A stretch of DNA of 64,000 nt from NCBI GenBank assembly GCA_037355855.1, contig CM074767.1, positions 806,001-870,000 of the forward strand. The letters are read 5' to 3'. Each line of letters starts with the position of its first letter. Within the stretch, counting starts at the first letter, position 1. A model generated the notes under the pieces. It did no database searches and was not told the DNA's origin. It saw only the letters and a list, made by a program, of their open reading frames with translations. Source of the stretch: Pseudo-nitzschia pungens. Taxonomy: Eukaryota > Bacillariophyta > Bacillariophyceae > Bacillariales > Bacillariaceae. Below, one piece after another: positions 1 through 10,231 of the stretch. The position numbers were made by a program, and so were the translations under genes.

Positions 1-1213
1 CTGTTCTTTCTTTGCAGTGTTGCCGTTTAATGCTTCCGATTAATTTTTCTCTGGTTCGGAGACGGAGCTCGGGTGATGAAACTGAATGACTTTCTTCCGC
101 TACTAGTTGTTTCAATGTTTCACCAGCAAGAACGGACGGTTGTAGCTTGGGTTTGTCGGTCATGATGTTGTTCAGAACTATCTTGTCCGATGCCGACAGA
201 CCACGGTCTTTTCTAGTGTAAGCACTACATTCGCATGTTCTGTCGACGTTAACCTTCAGCGCAAACCTTTCACCACGTCTGTCCTCCACATGAGCACGAC
301 ATTTGCCTCTGGTCTTAGAGGTAATGTAACATTGGTACTCATAAGTAGTCCCAGGTGGTAAGTACTTTCTGTTCTTCTTAGAGGACCGTTGACATAGGGT
401 TGGATACTTTGTGTTCATGTAAGCAACGGCCTCTAACTTGGAATCGAATCTCGTGGCGTTCGCAGTTTTCCAGTTGAAATTCTTTCTTTTGGCGGATTTA
501 GGTACTATCTTCTGTTTCAACGTGTCCCTTCCGGTTGCAGATGATCCTGTGGTTGGACACGTTGCGGAAATACTGATAACTGATGTTTCTTTGGACGGGT
601 TGCTGTCAGTAGTAGTGGAGTTGTTTGATTCTTTACACTGATTGCTCGTTTCCATTGGTACAGTTGTCGTTTCGTTCGTTCTAGTAGCCATTGGCGGAGG
701 TTTCTTTCTGGCTTCGGAGTTGATAGATGTACTGCCGGAATGTTGAACTTCATTGATTTGGTAAGTTGTCTGTGGTGAGGTGATTGACTGGAACAAGGAT
801 GACCTTTTTCGAGGCAACAATAAACCATGACTTGATGGCAACATGTGTGCAATGTGATTAGATTTATTCTTTGACTTGATGTAGGATGCAGAAAGCTTGT
901 TCTTCAAATTCTGTTTCTCCTGTTGGTCGACCGAAAGTTTGTCAACAACTCTGAAACGTTCTTCAAGCAGCAACTGGCCTGGCGATTTGTTGTGATTGTC
1001 TTGTCGACTATTGGTTTTCTCCGAATCGACAGCTAGGGAGAGAAACATGCCAGCCGTTTGGGGCGACAAGTCACCGGTTTCCACAAACAGTGATCTGGCC
1101 GCATTCCACCCAATGGAGTTGGCAGGGGGTGATTGGTTGCTAGACAATGGGCGGTGAATTTGCTTTGTCGTTGTTGTACCCTTAGAGGAACGCTTCGGTG
1201 TGACCGGTGACAT
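1..1213 (-). CDS. MULE-type transposase, N-terminal part (runs off the left edge)
   Basis: An uninterrupted minus-strand frame starts at the ATG at 1213 and is still open at base 1, about 404 residues. The frame is open further upstream, with another ATG at 1366, but MSPVTPKRSS begins the part that looks coding. The first ~250 residues are Ser/Thr/Asn-rich and disordered. Then comes a compact zinc-finger-like module: FDSKLEAVAYMNTKYP, then a YQCY...GKCRAHVEDRRGE segment and DRTCECSAYT. It is followed by a stretch reading RGLSASDK and KPKLQPSVL. This order matches the N-terminal FLYWCH/WRKY-GCM1-like finger and linker that precede the DDE domain in Mutator-like transposases. The catalytic domain should lie left of the window. 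It is divergent from the gene at 2022. Family assignment rests on motif layout only; a host FLYWCH-type transcription factor is an alternative. Confidence 0.6.
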   Translation of the reverse strand, partial: MSPVTPKRSSKGTTTTKQIHRPLSSNQSPPANSIGWNAARSLFVETGDLSPQTAGMFLSLAVDSEKTNSRQDNHNKSPGQLLLEERFRVVDKLSVDQQEKQNLKNKLSASYIKSKNKSNHIAHMLPSSHGLLLPRKRSSLFQSITSPQTTYQINEVQHSGSTSINSEARKKPPPMATRTNETTTVPMETSNQCKESNNSTTTDSNPSKETSVISISATCPTTGSSATGRDTLKQKIVPKSAKRKNFNWKTANATRFDSKLEAVAYMNTKYPTLCQRSSKKNRKYLPPGTTYEYQCYITSKTRGKCRAHVEDRRGERFALKVNVDRTCECSAYTRKDRGLSASDKIVLNNIMTDKPKLQPSVLAGETLKQLVAEESHSVSSPELRLRTREKLIGSIKRQHCKERT

Positions 1214-2021
1214 GTTGAGGTAAGACTGTTTTTGGGAAAAGATGGTTTTATCAAAGCTGACTATTAATTTGTGATAAGAAACCAGTCGCAACAGGATGAC
1301 TGGTTGCTGAATGATTGCAAATCTAACGGATATAGGCTGATCAATGTGAATCGTGTTGCAATCCATTCGGACACAGGTCCGCGTGGAACTGAAGACAAAA
1401 TAGTTGATGTGTCCCAATATTTTGACGTGCGGGCGTTGAATCAGATTGGCACCGCCATTGATGTCGATTGAATCTTGTTACTGGTGAGCAATGAATCAAA
1501 TTATTGGCGCGTAATCTTGTCACGGGTGAGCTATGAATGTAATTGTTGGCGCCTTTTTAGCTGAGCTAATATTGTAGCAGTGGCGCCATATTAGCTGAGC
1601 TAATATTGTAGCAACCAGAGTAGACGGGATCCGTTGAAAATATTGTTATGGTTCGCTAGCATACTCAATGACAATTGTTAATAAATGAATGAAATATCAA
1701 AACTGGCTGATTGCGGACAACATTTGGCGGTGAAAATGTTGAGGTTGAAAATTCCCTATTTCTTTTCGGAAGGGCTTACATCTGAATAGATAGCAGATGC
1801 ACTGATCTGGGAATTAATGGTATCTATCATGGATAGAGCATCATCCACACCTCCACGGTAGCTCCAAATAAGATGTTTGATAAAGTTGGATTCTGTCATT
1901 TTTTGTGAACGATATTTGTTTGAACAGAATGTCTAGTGTAAGTGACTATGAACCAATTGAATGATTTATATTGAGGTGGACTTCTAGGAGTAAAAATGGA
2001 AAGTAAAACAGAATCCTAACG
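1214..2021. promoter_or_regulatory. Divergent intergenic promoter with two tandem repeat pairs
   Basis: This spacer separates the divergent starts at 1213 (minus) and 2022 (plus). It holds a direct repeat of about 40 bp (1471-1510 and 1513-1552), each copy ending in TTGGCGC. Next to it is a second pair built on TTAGCTGAGCTAATATTGTAGC (1557-1578 and 1591-1612, offset 34), separated by TGGCGCCA. The TTGGCGC cores resemble E2F-type sites; that reading is inference. No gene is evident inside. Confidence 0.5.
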
Positions 2022-2948
2022 ATGTTTGCACCAATTGTTTGTCATTATTTGGAACAGATCGATGGAAGTTCAGACCATTCCCCCGTTCTGCGGAGATCAT
2101 CCCGGGAGGTGAGAACTCCGGTTAACTACTCGCCTGGAATATACAAAAGCGCCAGATCGTGGATGGATACGAACAATACTCCGGTTAGTCATATTCTTGG
2201 TATAGATTATGGAATGGAACAGTACAACACGACTTGTCGTAGAAAGGTTGAGTTTGACTCGGTAGAGAGCACTGAATCCAGATATGAGAAAAAAGACCTC
2301 CAAAACGAACAACAGGATGAAGGAAACGCAACCGATCATGGCCAAGAATACGACAGTGATGCCACCATTGCCATGACTGCAACTGGAACCGAAGACGATG
2401 ACAACTCCACCGATGATCAAGGTACAAGGGAGGGAGGGTTGTATGTCGTAGATCCTCATGCGGCGTGCCACAATTTTCCTTCGGTTTTGACTGCAGGAGA
2501 AGCACGGATGGAAGAAGTAAATGACATCATGGCACTGACCAATTGGACTCACATTGAACTGAAAACATCTTACGGTCTACTAAACAGTGGTTTCCAAGGA
2601 ACAAGGAAAGAAAAGCTAGAAAGTATGAAGGAAGGAATAGTGAAATGTATCAATGCCCTTTCCGAGTGCATGCAACGGTTGGAACTGGATAAAGTTGAGA
2701 CGAACGGGACAATGTCTGATGATTGCTCCGTTGGTAGAAACATTCAAGAAGCGATGTTGCAGATTGGTGCTGGTTTGACTATCTGTGGATTGTATGGTGT
2801 GTTGATCGCTGGCAACAACCAAGGATCATTACAGGAGACGGCAGTGATGCATCACTTGACTAAAATCATCAATCAGAACGATGGGGTTCCTTGTGACAGT
2901 TGCGGTCATAAAAATTGCAGGAAACAACAAGGTGCGATGGAAAAATGA
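2022..2948 (+). CDS. Hypothetical protein, possibly transposon-associated
   Basis: A 308-residue frame from an ATG. Not recognised. Near the N-terminus (about residues 25-38) is a basic motif RRSSREVRTPVNYSPG, resembling the basic linker seen in some retroelement polyproteins. Residues 85-140 are acidic and disordered. The C-terminal half looks helical, and the last 20 residues hold a small Cys cluster (CDSCGHKNC). It lies head to head with the transposase fragment at 1-1213 and shares its repeated promoter, so it may be an accessory gene of the same mobile element. No membrane segment or signal peptide is apparent. Coding status is supported by length, ATG start and the lack of a competing frame. 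Confidence 0.5.
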   Translation: MFAPIVCHYLEQIDGSSDHSPVLRRSSREVRTPVNYSPGIYKSARSWMDTNNTPVSHILGIDYGMEQYNTTCRRKVEFDSVESTESRYEKKDLQNEQQDEGNATDHGQEYDSDATIAMTATGTEDDDNSTDDQGTREGGLYVVDPHAACHNFPSVLTAGEARMEEVNDIMALTNWTHIELKTSYGLLNSGFQGTRKEKLESMKEGIVKCINALSECMQRLELDKVETNGTMSDDCSVGRNIQEAMLQIGAGLTICGLYGVLIAGNNQGSLQETAVMHHLTKIINQNDGVPCDSCGHKNCRKQQGAMEK

Positions 2949-4306
2949 AGAATTATGAGAATGGTCATTCGGCTTTGGTAGGATGAGTACGTGATGTTGT
3001 ACATTGAATGAAAAAATGACAAAAAACAAGATTAGATAAGGAAGGTGGGAGTGGTATTCTTCTTCAGAAAAAGAAGAATCGGATGAGGTGGATGTTTTTT
3101 TTTTATAGTAGGTTCCGTATGTAGTGTAAGTAATGTAGTAACAAAGTTAAAAAAGTGTATTTTCGCACTTTTGAAAAGTGTGAATTCGTCCCATGTCCAT
3201 TTTTTACATATTCTTAGTATTACTTGTACGCTACTAGTAGTAACGTTACTAGTACTACTACTTCTTATTGACTTACGTCCAGTGTACCGTACGGTATGGA
3301 CGAAATTTGTTGCTGACTGTTTGGTAACCTTACGGAATAGTCTCATCTTAAAGCCCAAGAAGTTCTCGCACTTTTTCTCAAATTGATTTGATTCTTACTG
3401 CCGCTGTCGTCGTGAACGTCGTGGGGTTCACAGCTTGCGGTTGGAAATAAGTAAGGCTTAGTAGTAAGCCTTACTTGTACCCACTCCTCGAAGAATACTA
3501 CGCTTCCTGGTGGTGGTACCAGGTACGGGTACCGGTATGGTGGTGCTTGGGTGATACTATCCAGTGTGCTGATGTTAGTAACTACTAGGGTACGTACTAC
3601 TACTAGTACTAGCTCCATGCAGATCCCTACGCCGGGACCCAACAGGAGGAGACCCTGTTGCGCACCCCATAGCATCCTCCTGTTTAGCATATCGTAGTAC
3701 CAGCAGGTAAGCCTTATCGTCCCATGTTCATGTACGGTATTACTAATCTTACTACTATTACTATCATGTGGTCATGTGTTGCTACTAGTAGTAATTACTA
3801 CTACTACTATTACGACTAGTAGTAAACCTGGTGGGATGTTGCACCCTGCCTACCTTTCTTCTTGTTGCGAGCAGGGTCCATTTTTTCAATTACTTTGAAT
3901 TTCTACTAGTGTTCAAGTCCTCCAATAAATGGCTGGCTTAATAGGAAGTAGTGGAATAATAGTAATATCATCTATGACTATCACTGCTACTTCTTGTAGA
4001 ACTGTGAAGCGGGTGCAAGATGCTGGAGATACTGTTTTTTTAATGAAAAAAAACAATCAAGGTGCCATAACGGATCTAGTATTAATGACACGCAAAAAGG
4101 CTTTCAAAGTACTGCAATATATTCTCAAAATTAGGTTTCAAAACTATGATGAAATTCAAAAAGCAATTGCAAATGCAACTTATTGCAACACCTATAGCCG
4201 ACTTCAGCCTATCGCATGTCAGCCATTACATATCTGGTTTCAAAATCGATTATGTTCATGGACATGCTTTGCAGCTTACAGGTTTCCTGTTGTCGACTTG
4301 ATTCAT
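2949..4306. other. Intergenic spacer with TAC/GTA-rich palindromes
   Basis: No convincing gene. The spacer is dominated by short reiterated ACTAGTAGTA and GTAC steps (3225-3260, 3590-3620, 3775-3830) and a perfect 10-bp-arm hairpin around 3450-3473 (GTAAGGCTTA / TAAGCCTTAC). Short frames here look fortuitous. A plus-strand frame from 3929 runs into the antisense of the DUF6824 exon and is not accepted. Confidence 0.5.
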
Positions 4307-6366
4307 CTAAAACAACCCACATTCTCTTCCTTCGTTGACAATCCTGTCTCTTGTTCTCTTTGTCGGCCTTGTCGCACCATTCCCATCGAGACTAGTGAAG
4401 ACAATTGTATTGCTCTTTGTGACCTGAAGAGCTGCTCGAGCTTTCATTTTCCTTATTACATCACGCTGAACCTGAAATACATGTTTTCGCAAGGTCCCAT
4501 AATCGTTTATTTCATTGTACCAAAACTTGTTTTCGTCGAAGACCAAGAACCGGAATCCATTGTTTACCGTTTCCTCGATGATTTGGTACAAATGGTCATC
4601 AATTTGTTGCAACGTTTTCAGTTGCTTCTTTTTTTCTTCTTTCTCTTGTAGGTATGTACGAAATTCAACATTCCCAGGATGCTTCGACGCCAAACCAGCC
4701 AATCGGAATAGTACACAGTTGACTCCTGGACATTCGATACCAGGAAAAACTCGTTCTGACGCCGGGGTCGCGTAATATGCATTGTAATCATTTCGTGCCT
4801 TCATTCTTCTATGATCATCTATTGAAGTTCGGACCTTGATCCACTTCGCCAGATGCTTTGTCTTGATTTTGCCTGTGCAGGTTCTTGGGATATCTTCAGT
4901 GGGGACACCAAAACATCGCAAGCTGTAGTCGCATTCAAGATTCGTTCCTAAACAGTGAGAAATGGCGCAGCAAGAAACAACATCAATGGAGGTGATCCGA
5001 CATAGAAATGAAAACGAAAAAGAGTGTGTTAGAGACGTGCAGTTTTTAGGGGTCGAGGGTACGGTTGAAAAAGTCAGCCCCGTTGATGTATCGGTTTTGG
5101 AAGGCGAGGAGAGGAGCATCATTCGCCGCTCTGTTGGACTGTATCTATAGACAGAAAATTGATACACAAGACCGAAAAGAAATTACATTCCATTTCATTC
5201 AACCACTTTTTTAAATACAAATGATTGCGGTACATACCTTGATGAACTCTTGTTATTCGTCTCATTTCTTTTGGAATCACCGAAAGCAGTAAGCCCTTGA
5301 CAATTTTGTACGCAGGGTTGTTGGGAATACACAGGTGAAAACCCGACCATCGGAGAGGAACCGCTTCGAAGAATTTCAAAAAGCCGTCGCGTTCCAACGT
5401 CAGCAAATCATTGTTTTCGTAGGAAAAAAATCCCAAGCTAACAACGCCGTTCCGCTGGGTGGTCAAGTCTTCCGCAAGCACTCCGAAGCATAGGTAGGTC
5501 ACGACCTTCGCGCGGATCTGAAAGGTGTATTCGTTGCTGTAGGAACCAAAATGGGCTATCAATCGGCGCCCGAATCGGTCGCGAGATGGAAGTAATTGTT
5601 TAAGGCCTTTTTTCAAGAAGCGTTCCTCGTCCTTGGACAAGTCTGAGAGATACAGCTGACGTAAGAGAGCTTGTTCCCCGAAAGACTCAAAAAGATAATC
5701 GAGCCCTTTGCAATATCGAACGACGGCCTTGTGGATATCAAACCGCTCTGCCCTCAGAAAGCGCAATCGAAATTCCGGTGTCCGTACATAATTCGATTTC
5801 AGCCCCCCAACGGCTCTAACGTGTGCTCGTTTTTCCATCAAGGGGATCTTCGTATCGAGTTCGAGTTGAAAAAGACGAAGAGCATTTGCCAGAAAAGACG
5901 GGTCCTCTGGAGCCGCACGGGATTGCACACCGTGCAATTCGTAATTGACGGCTTCTCTTACGTCCGAGTTCATTTCGTATAGTTCTCGTGCCCACGCTCG
6001 TTCAGCTGTCTCCGAGTCGATCACGCCTTGGCTCCTGAACGGAGAAGAAGAGTTGCCATTGATTTGAACAGGGTTCTGGCTTGTAAGAGTCGTTGTCGTG
6101 GAATATGAATCATAACATTCATCGTTGTTTACTCCGCCGAAAGTGCCGAAACAATTCCCCCTTTTTTTATTCCCGTCAACGTTCACACTGTTCATGACCT
6201 TTTCAGTGTTCAGTTTCAAGTCCATCTCCATGTCCATCATGTTGCCGTTTTTATTGATATGTGCATTGGGATCGCAACTCGCGCAATCGTCAGGATGATT
6301 TGGTGAAGAACTATGCATGTTGTATGCGTTTGCTGATTGGTTACGGTCGTCGTTGTTATTCATCAT
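4307..6366 (-). CDS. CRAL-TRIO (Sec14-like) / DUF6824 fusion protein, two exons
   Basis: Exon 1 is 6366-5238 and exon 2 is 4947-4307, joined across a 290-bp GT-AG intron (donor GTATGT at 5237, acceptor TTTAG ending at 4948, phase 1). The splice gives 589 residues and reads ...RVHQ-GTNLECDYSLRCFGVP across the junction. Residues 1-120 are disordered and Asn/Ser-rich. About 205-400 form a CRAL-TRIO N helix and lipid-binding lobe (FLRAERFDIHKAVVRY; DRFGRRLIAHFG). About 450-547 form a DUF6824 domain with HPGN at 466-469 and FRFLVFDENKFWY. CRAL-TRIO proteins bind hydrophobic ligands such as phosphoinositides or tocopherol-like lipids. DUF6824 has no established function that I know of and is numerous in diatoms. 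Without splicing, the first frame would stop at 5119. The start is the first ATG of a tandem pair. Confidence 0.8.
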
Positions 6367-7917
6367 TCAATGGGAGACCTTGTAATAATTCTGCACATGA
6401 TGCTACTTGCGACACATGCCTGTCTTTCAATTGACTACCGTATTATTTTAAATAAATGGTTTATCCCAGCAGAGATCAGTTCCAGCACTCTACGTACGAT
6501 TGTTCATCAATGGTGATCCCGGTGTACGGCTTATGGATCACCCTATTTTTTGAAAAGCAGATTGTGCAATACTGGTAGAAAGCAATTTGACCCTACATAG
6601 CAGAAATGCTATTCCTTGCGTCAACACTTCAAATAGTTGACGTAATAAATTCTGCTTCGTACAAAAATGCAAGAACGAATAGAACAATGGAACAATTGCA
6701 AATTAAGATTGCTGTACGAGTACATGTACTTCTGTTTAGGCTCCGAAGTGAGAACTACAAAATTACTTAAGCCTCAATGTACTAATTTCTACGTGGACTT
6801 TTGAGGACAGCTGTTGGGAACTTTGTAGTAGTAGTATTACAGTACGAAGGGTTTAGAAGAATACGTGGATGGAGAATTATGTTGGCCTATGTTTGACTTT
6901 TCATACGGTATTCATTTTACTATCATTTTCTTCTTTTGAAAAAGGCGGAGAGCGTCAAGAACATAATTTCTTCTTATAGTACTTCGGTATTATTATTTTA
7001 TGTTCAACTACAAACTATTCATAATGAGCAATAATAATTCATCTTAGTAACAAATAACATACCTTCGCGTACGTGTACCAACTTTTCAGAATTGCATTGA
7101 CATTTTCCTTAGTGGAATTCGTCGATTAAATACTTGGTGTGAAGAATTTCTATCGTACGCTTATACAAGAAATCTGTGGCTTGATACCGCGAAAATGAAT
7201 CCTGATACTGTTTGCATCGAGAAAAACAACTAATAATAGTAAGGGCTTTGAAAAGAGACTCATTTTCCTTCTCCCTAATACAGGAACGGCAGCCTAATCT
7301 TACTACCACATGAGTTACTTCGTATTGTCTATCATCCGCACGGAGTTAATGGCTTACCGTACCTGTACAGGAATGCGACACAGCCTTGCTGAGATGATGA
7401 TAATTGGAATTTTTCCCACTCCCTTTCCGTACGGTAGGTTATCGCTATCGAATTCATTTTTATAGAACTATTTTAACGCGAAGGCGTGGACTAGATTTCA
7501 TAAAAGTAACTTGCCGGTGATCTTACTGGAAATCGGGCACTTTTTTTGTTGGGCACTTTCCAATAATTTCCCATACTGTACCCTTACCTGTACTCGTTTT
7601 GAGTCTTGGTTGAAAATATACGAGCTACGGTATGGATAATGGATACCAGATCGGCCTTGGTTGCCATCATTATCGTAAGGTAACCTTAAAAGATTTTACC
7701 GTAAGGTTATGTACGTAATGTTACTGGAAGTAATGGCTGAAGGCGTCGATTTCTAGTTCATTTTTCTCAAATCAACCGAGTGAGTCCCTCGCTTTGACAA
7801 GCACAGAAAATCTTGCGAGATTCATAGACGCATCGTCGTCCACCAATAAATGGGTACAGACCAAGTACGGTATAGCAAAATCAAAACAAAAGATCCAACA
7901 GAAGTAACCGAGAAAGA
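6367..7917. other. Divergent intergenic region with a MITE-like copy
   Basis: This spacer lies between the divergent CRAL-TRIO and LRR genes. It contains a copy of the dispersed palindromic repeat (about 6745-6845; see repeat entries) and TACCGTAAGGTTAC-type short palindromes near 7675-7720. A minus-strand frame at 7109-7309 has no protein-like features. No RNA gene was recognised. Confidence 0.45.
6745..6845 (-). repeat. MITE-like palindromic repeat, copy 1 (degenerate)
   Basis: Read on the minus strand, the block around 6779-6832 carries ACAGCTGTCCT followed by GTCCACGTAGAAATTAGTAC. This closely matches the plus-strand sequence at 16866-16921. The other arm is decayed (AACTACAAAATTACTT near 6752). 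A third relative at 60727-60824 shows the intact palindrome. Confidence 0.5.
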
Positions 7918-9834
7918 ATGTGCAGTAGAGTTCTTAGTTCGACCAAGGTCTGGGATTCCATGACTCGACCACAATCACAATCACAGTCACAGTCAAAGCC
8001 CCCCCTGAAGGTCCTTCGCTTGACGAATTCGATGAACCCGCGATTTATCTCCTTGCAAATACTGTTAGCCTTCAAATGCTCCTCCTTCAATGGAATCTAT
8101 TGCCAAGGATTGAATCTACTCGATGCTCTAATTGAAACTCCTAACAACAACGTTCCAGGCTCTACGAGCAAGAATCAGGATGGTGCGCCTTCGAGTTTGG
8201 GAAATAATAATAATAATGAAACTGCTCTGGACGAAACTGTACTGTCAGCATCATATTTGGAACACCTCAAAGTGTTGGTTTATTCCCGAAGGTGGTTGCG
8301 AATTGACTTCGATCAGTGCACGGGTATTGAAACCTTGTTCGGTGTGACACCCAACGAAGCCGATGGGAACGAAAAACAACCTTACGGCGCAATTGACCTG
8401 GCAGGGAAGAAATCACTCACGACGCAAGTGGACTGCGTGTCATTGATATTTCCACGTTCGAACAAAAGTGCCGGCGACGAATACGACGAACAACAACATG
8501 CTCATTTCTTCACCACTTTATTCGACCAATGGAGGGTGAAAAAACTTCATCTTGCGATGGAGTTTACGCCTTCGTGGACGAACGAATTTTGTCGAAGTCT
8601 TTGGAATGACCTTGATGAGAGCGTTGATGAGAGCGATGAGAAGGGTTCTCAGGATTACTCGGGCTTAGAAGAACTCGAACTTCATCCCTCTTGCAAATGG
8701 CATCGTCGACCCAAAACGACGAGACCGAAAGACGGGAACGATTTTTCTGTGGAATCTGGAACTGAAATAAAAATGGCCGTTGGGAACCAAAAACTCTCTG
8801 AAATTTGTAGCGATTCTCCCGCTAAAAGCAAGGATGGTGACGATGGTGGCGACAACGGCAGTGATGACAAGGTGATAGATTGCTGGGAACTTTTTTGCGA
8901 CCAACTGCCCCTTAATCACCCGCGGCTCAAAAATCTGACGATTCTATGCAAAGCCCGTGACGAGGACCTGGCTTACCTGATTGTAAATGCTGTTATTTCC
9001 CCTTCCTTTCTGACATTGGACACTCTCAAATTCGGAAACATGTGTGCATTTGACGAGCAAAGCCTGACGGCCCTGGCTCGCGCATTGACGATGGAAACGA
9101 CAATAGCCAACAGCAGCAGAACCAGTGACGTGAGTGCTATTTCCCTGCCCCAACGACTTCGGAGTCTGTCACTCTCTCGTGGCAGGAAACTTCCGTCTCC
9201 GTGCTCCTCTCTTGTTGCCGACGCTATTCACGGCGAACAACGCGGGCTGATAGAATTTTGCCGCGCTTTGGAGGCCGCCAGTGCATTGACGCACTTGACC
9301 TTGTCCGATTACGTCCTGGACCAAGCCGAGATGGGGGCCCTCTTTGAGTCCCTAGTGCAAAGCGGTGGGAATATCGAGCGCTTCTCACTGCTCTCATCCG
9401 CCGTCACATCCCCGAAGGTATACGACGCCTTCGTGGGATGTTTAATGCGGAACGAGCTTCCGGTTTTGGAGGTTCTCCTGCTTCCAGAGGCAGCCTCCAG
9501 AGTCCTGGGAAAGGCCCTTGAGTTCAACACATCGATTCAATCCATCAACTACTCCCGAGGCGGCAGTCCAACATTGTCGTATTATCTCGACCTGAACCGT
9601 GGTGGGAGGTGTATTCTTACCATGGCAACAGACAGCCAACACAACGGTGATGGTTTGAACACTCACAGAGTATCCATCGCTTCGAACACTCGGCCCGCGA
9701 TTTCGCCGGCGCTGTACCCACAAATACTGAACCGTGCGTTTCATTTGAAAAAATATGATTATCTTGGTGGCGACAAGCGGAAGCACGACGTAGTGTATTG
9801 TCTTTTGCGGAATCGAATTTTACTGGAACTATGA
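7918..9834 (+). CDS. Leucine-rich repeat (RNI-like) protein, diatom type
   Basis: A 638-residue protein from an ATG. The N-terminus has a short Gln-Ser repeat (PQSQSQSQS, residues 19-27). The centre has irregular leucine-rich segments of the ribonuclease-inhibitor type (LKNLTILCKARDEDLAYLIV, LTHLTLSDYVLDQAEMGALF, IERFSLLSSAV). The C-terminal 100 residues resemble the end of many diatom LRR proteins: a YYLDLNRGGRCIL motif, then ALYPQILNRAF, then DVVYCLLRNRILLEL. Such proteins are usually intracellular interaction scaffolds; no catalytic motif is present, and no signal peptide or membrane segment. Two acidic low-complexity insertions (about 237-250 and 305-325) interrupt the repeats. The partner is unknown. 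Confidence 0.7.
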   Translation: MCSRVLSSTKVWDSMTRPQSQSQSQSKPPLKVLRLTNSMNPRFISLQILLAFKCSSFNGIYCQGLNLLDALIETPNNNVPGSTSKNQDGAPSSLGNNNNNETALDETVLSASYLEHLKVLVYSRRWLRIDFDQCTGIETLFGVTPNEADGNEKQPYGAIDLAGKKSLTTQVDCVSLIFPRSNKSAGDEYDEQQHAHFFTTLFDQWRVKKLHLAMEFTPSWTNEFCRSLWNDLDESVDESDEKGSQDYSGLEELELHPSCKWHRRPKTTRPKDGNDFSVESGTEIKMAVGNQKLSEICSDSPAKSKDGDDGGDNGSDDKVIDCWELFCDQLPLNHPRLKNLTILCKARDEDLAYLIVNAVISPSFLTLDTLKFGNMCAFDEQSLTALARALTMETTIANSSRTSDVSAISLPQRLRSLSLSRGRKLPSPCSSLVADAIHGEQRGLIEFCRALEAASALTHLTLSDYVLDQAEMGALFESLVQSGGNIERFSLLSSAVTSPKVYDAFVGCLMRNELPVLEVLLLPEAASRVLGKALEFNTSIQSINYSRGGSPTLSYYLDLNRGGRCILTMATDSQHNGDGLNTHRVSIASNTRPAISPALYPQILNRAFHLKKYDYLGGDKRKHDVVYCLLRNRILLEL

Positions 9835-10231
9835 GTTCTTCCAAACCAATTCGAGTGAGGAATTTGTTCGTGCATTATATTGCCTTCAGGCGAAGAGAAT
9901 CGACGTCCAAAGACGCAATGCCGCATGTATAATTGGAATGGAGTGAAAGAATATTGATTACCACCTAGCACCCACATTGATGGTGCCGTTTCAAACCCGA
10001 TGGGATTACGCATAGATGAGCTCAAAGTGGAGAGCTGTCGTGAGCCGCCCTCGTTGTGAATAATTGTCTAGATCACCATTCGGAAGAGCGAGATCCGCGA
10101 AAAGGTATTGGGCGACGAAAGAGATAGAAGAGCATTCCAATACATATTAGTCATGTATTATCTTATTGTACAGTATCATTCCAACGTAGACTTGCCGCAT
10201 TGTAATATTCCCAATCGGACGCTCGTGTCGT
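9835..10231. other. Short intergenic spacer between convergent genes
   Basis: The 3' ends of the LRR gene and the sterol reductase gene face each other here. I see no gene, repeat or RNA in it. Confidence 0.4.

Noticed and set aside
3929..4651. 240-codon plus-strand frame
   Set aside because: Its second half is antisense to the DUF6824 exon and the first half has no protein-like features.
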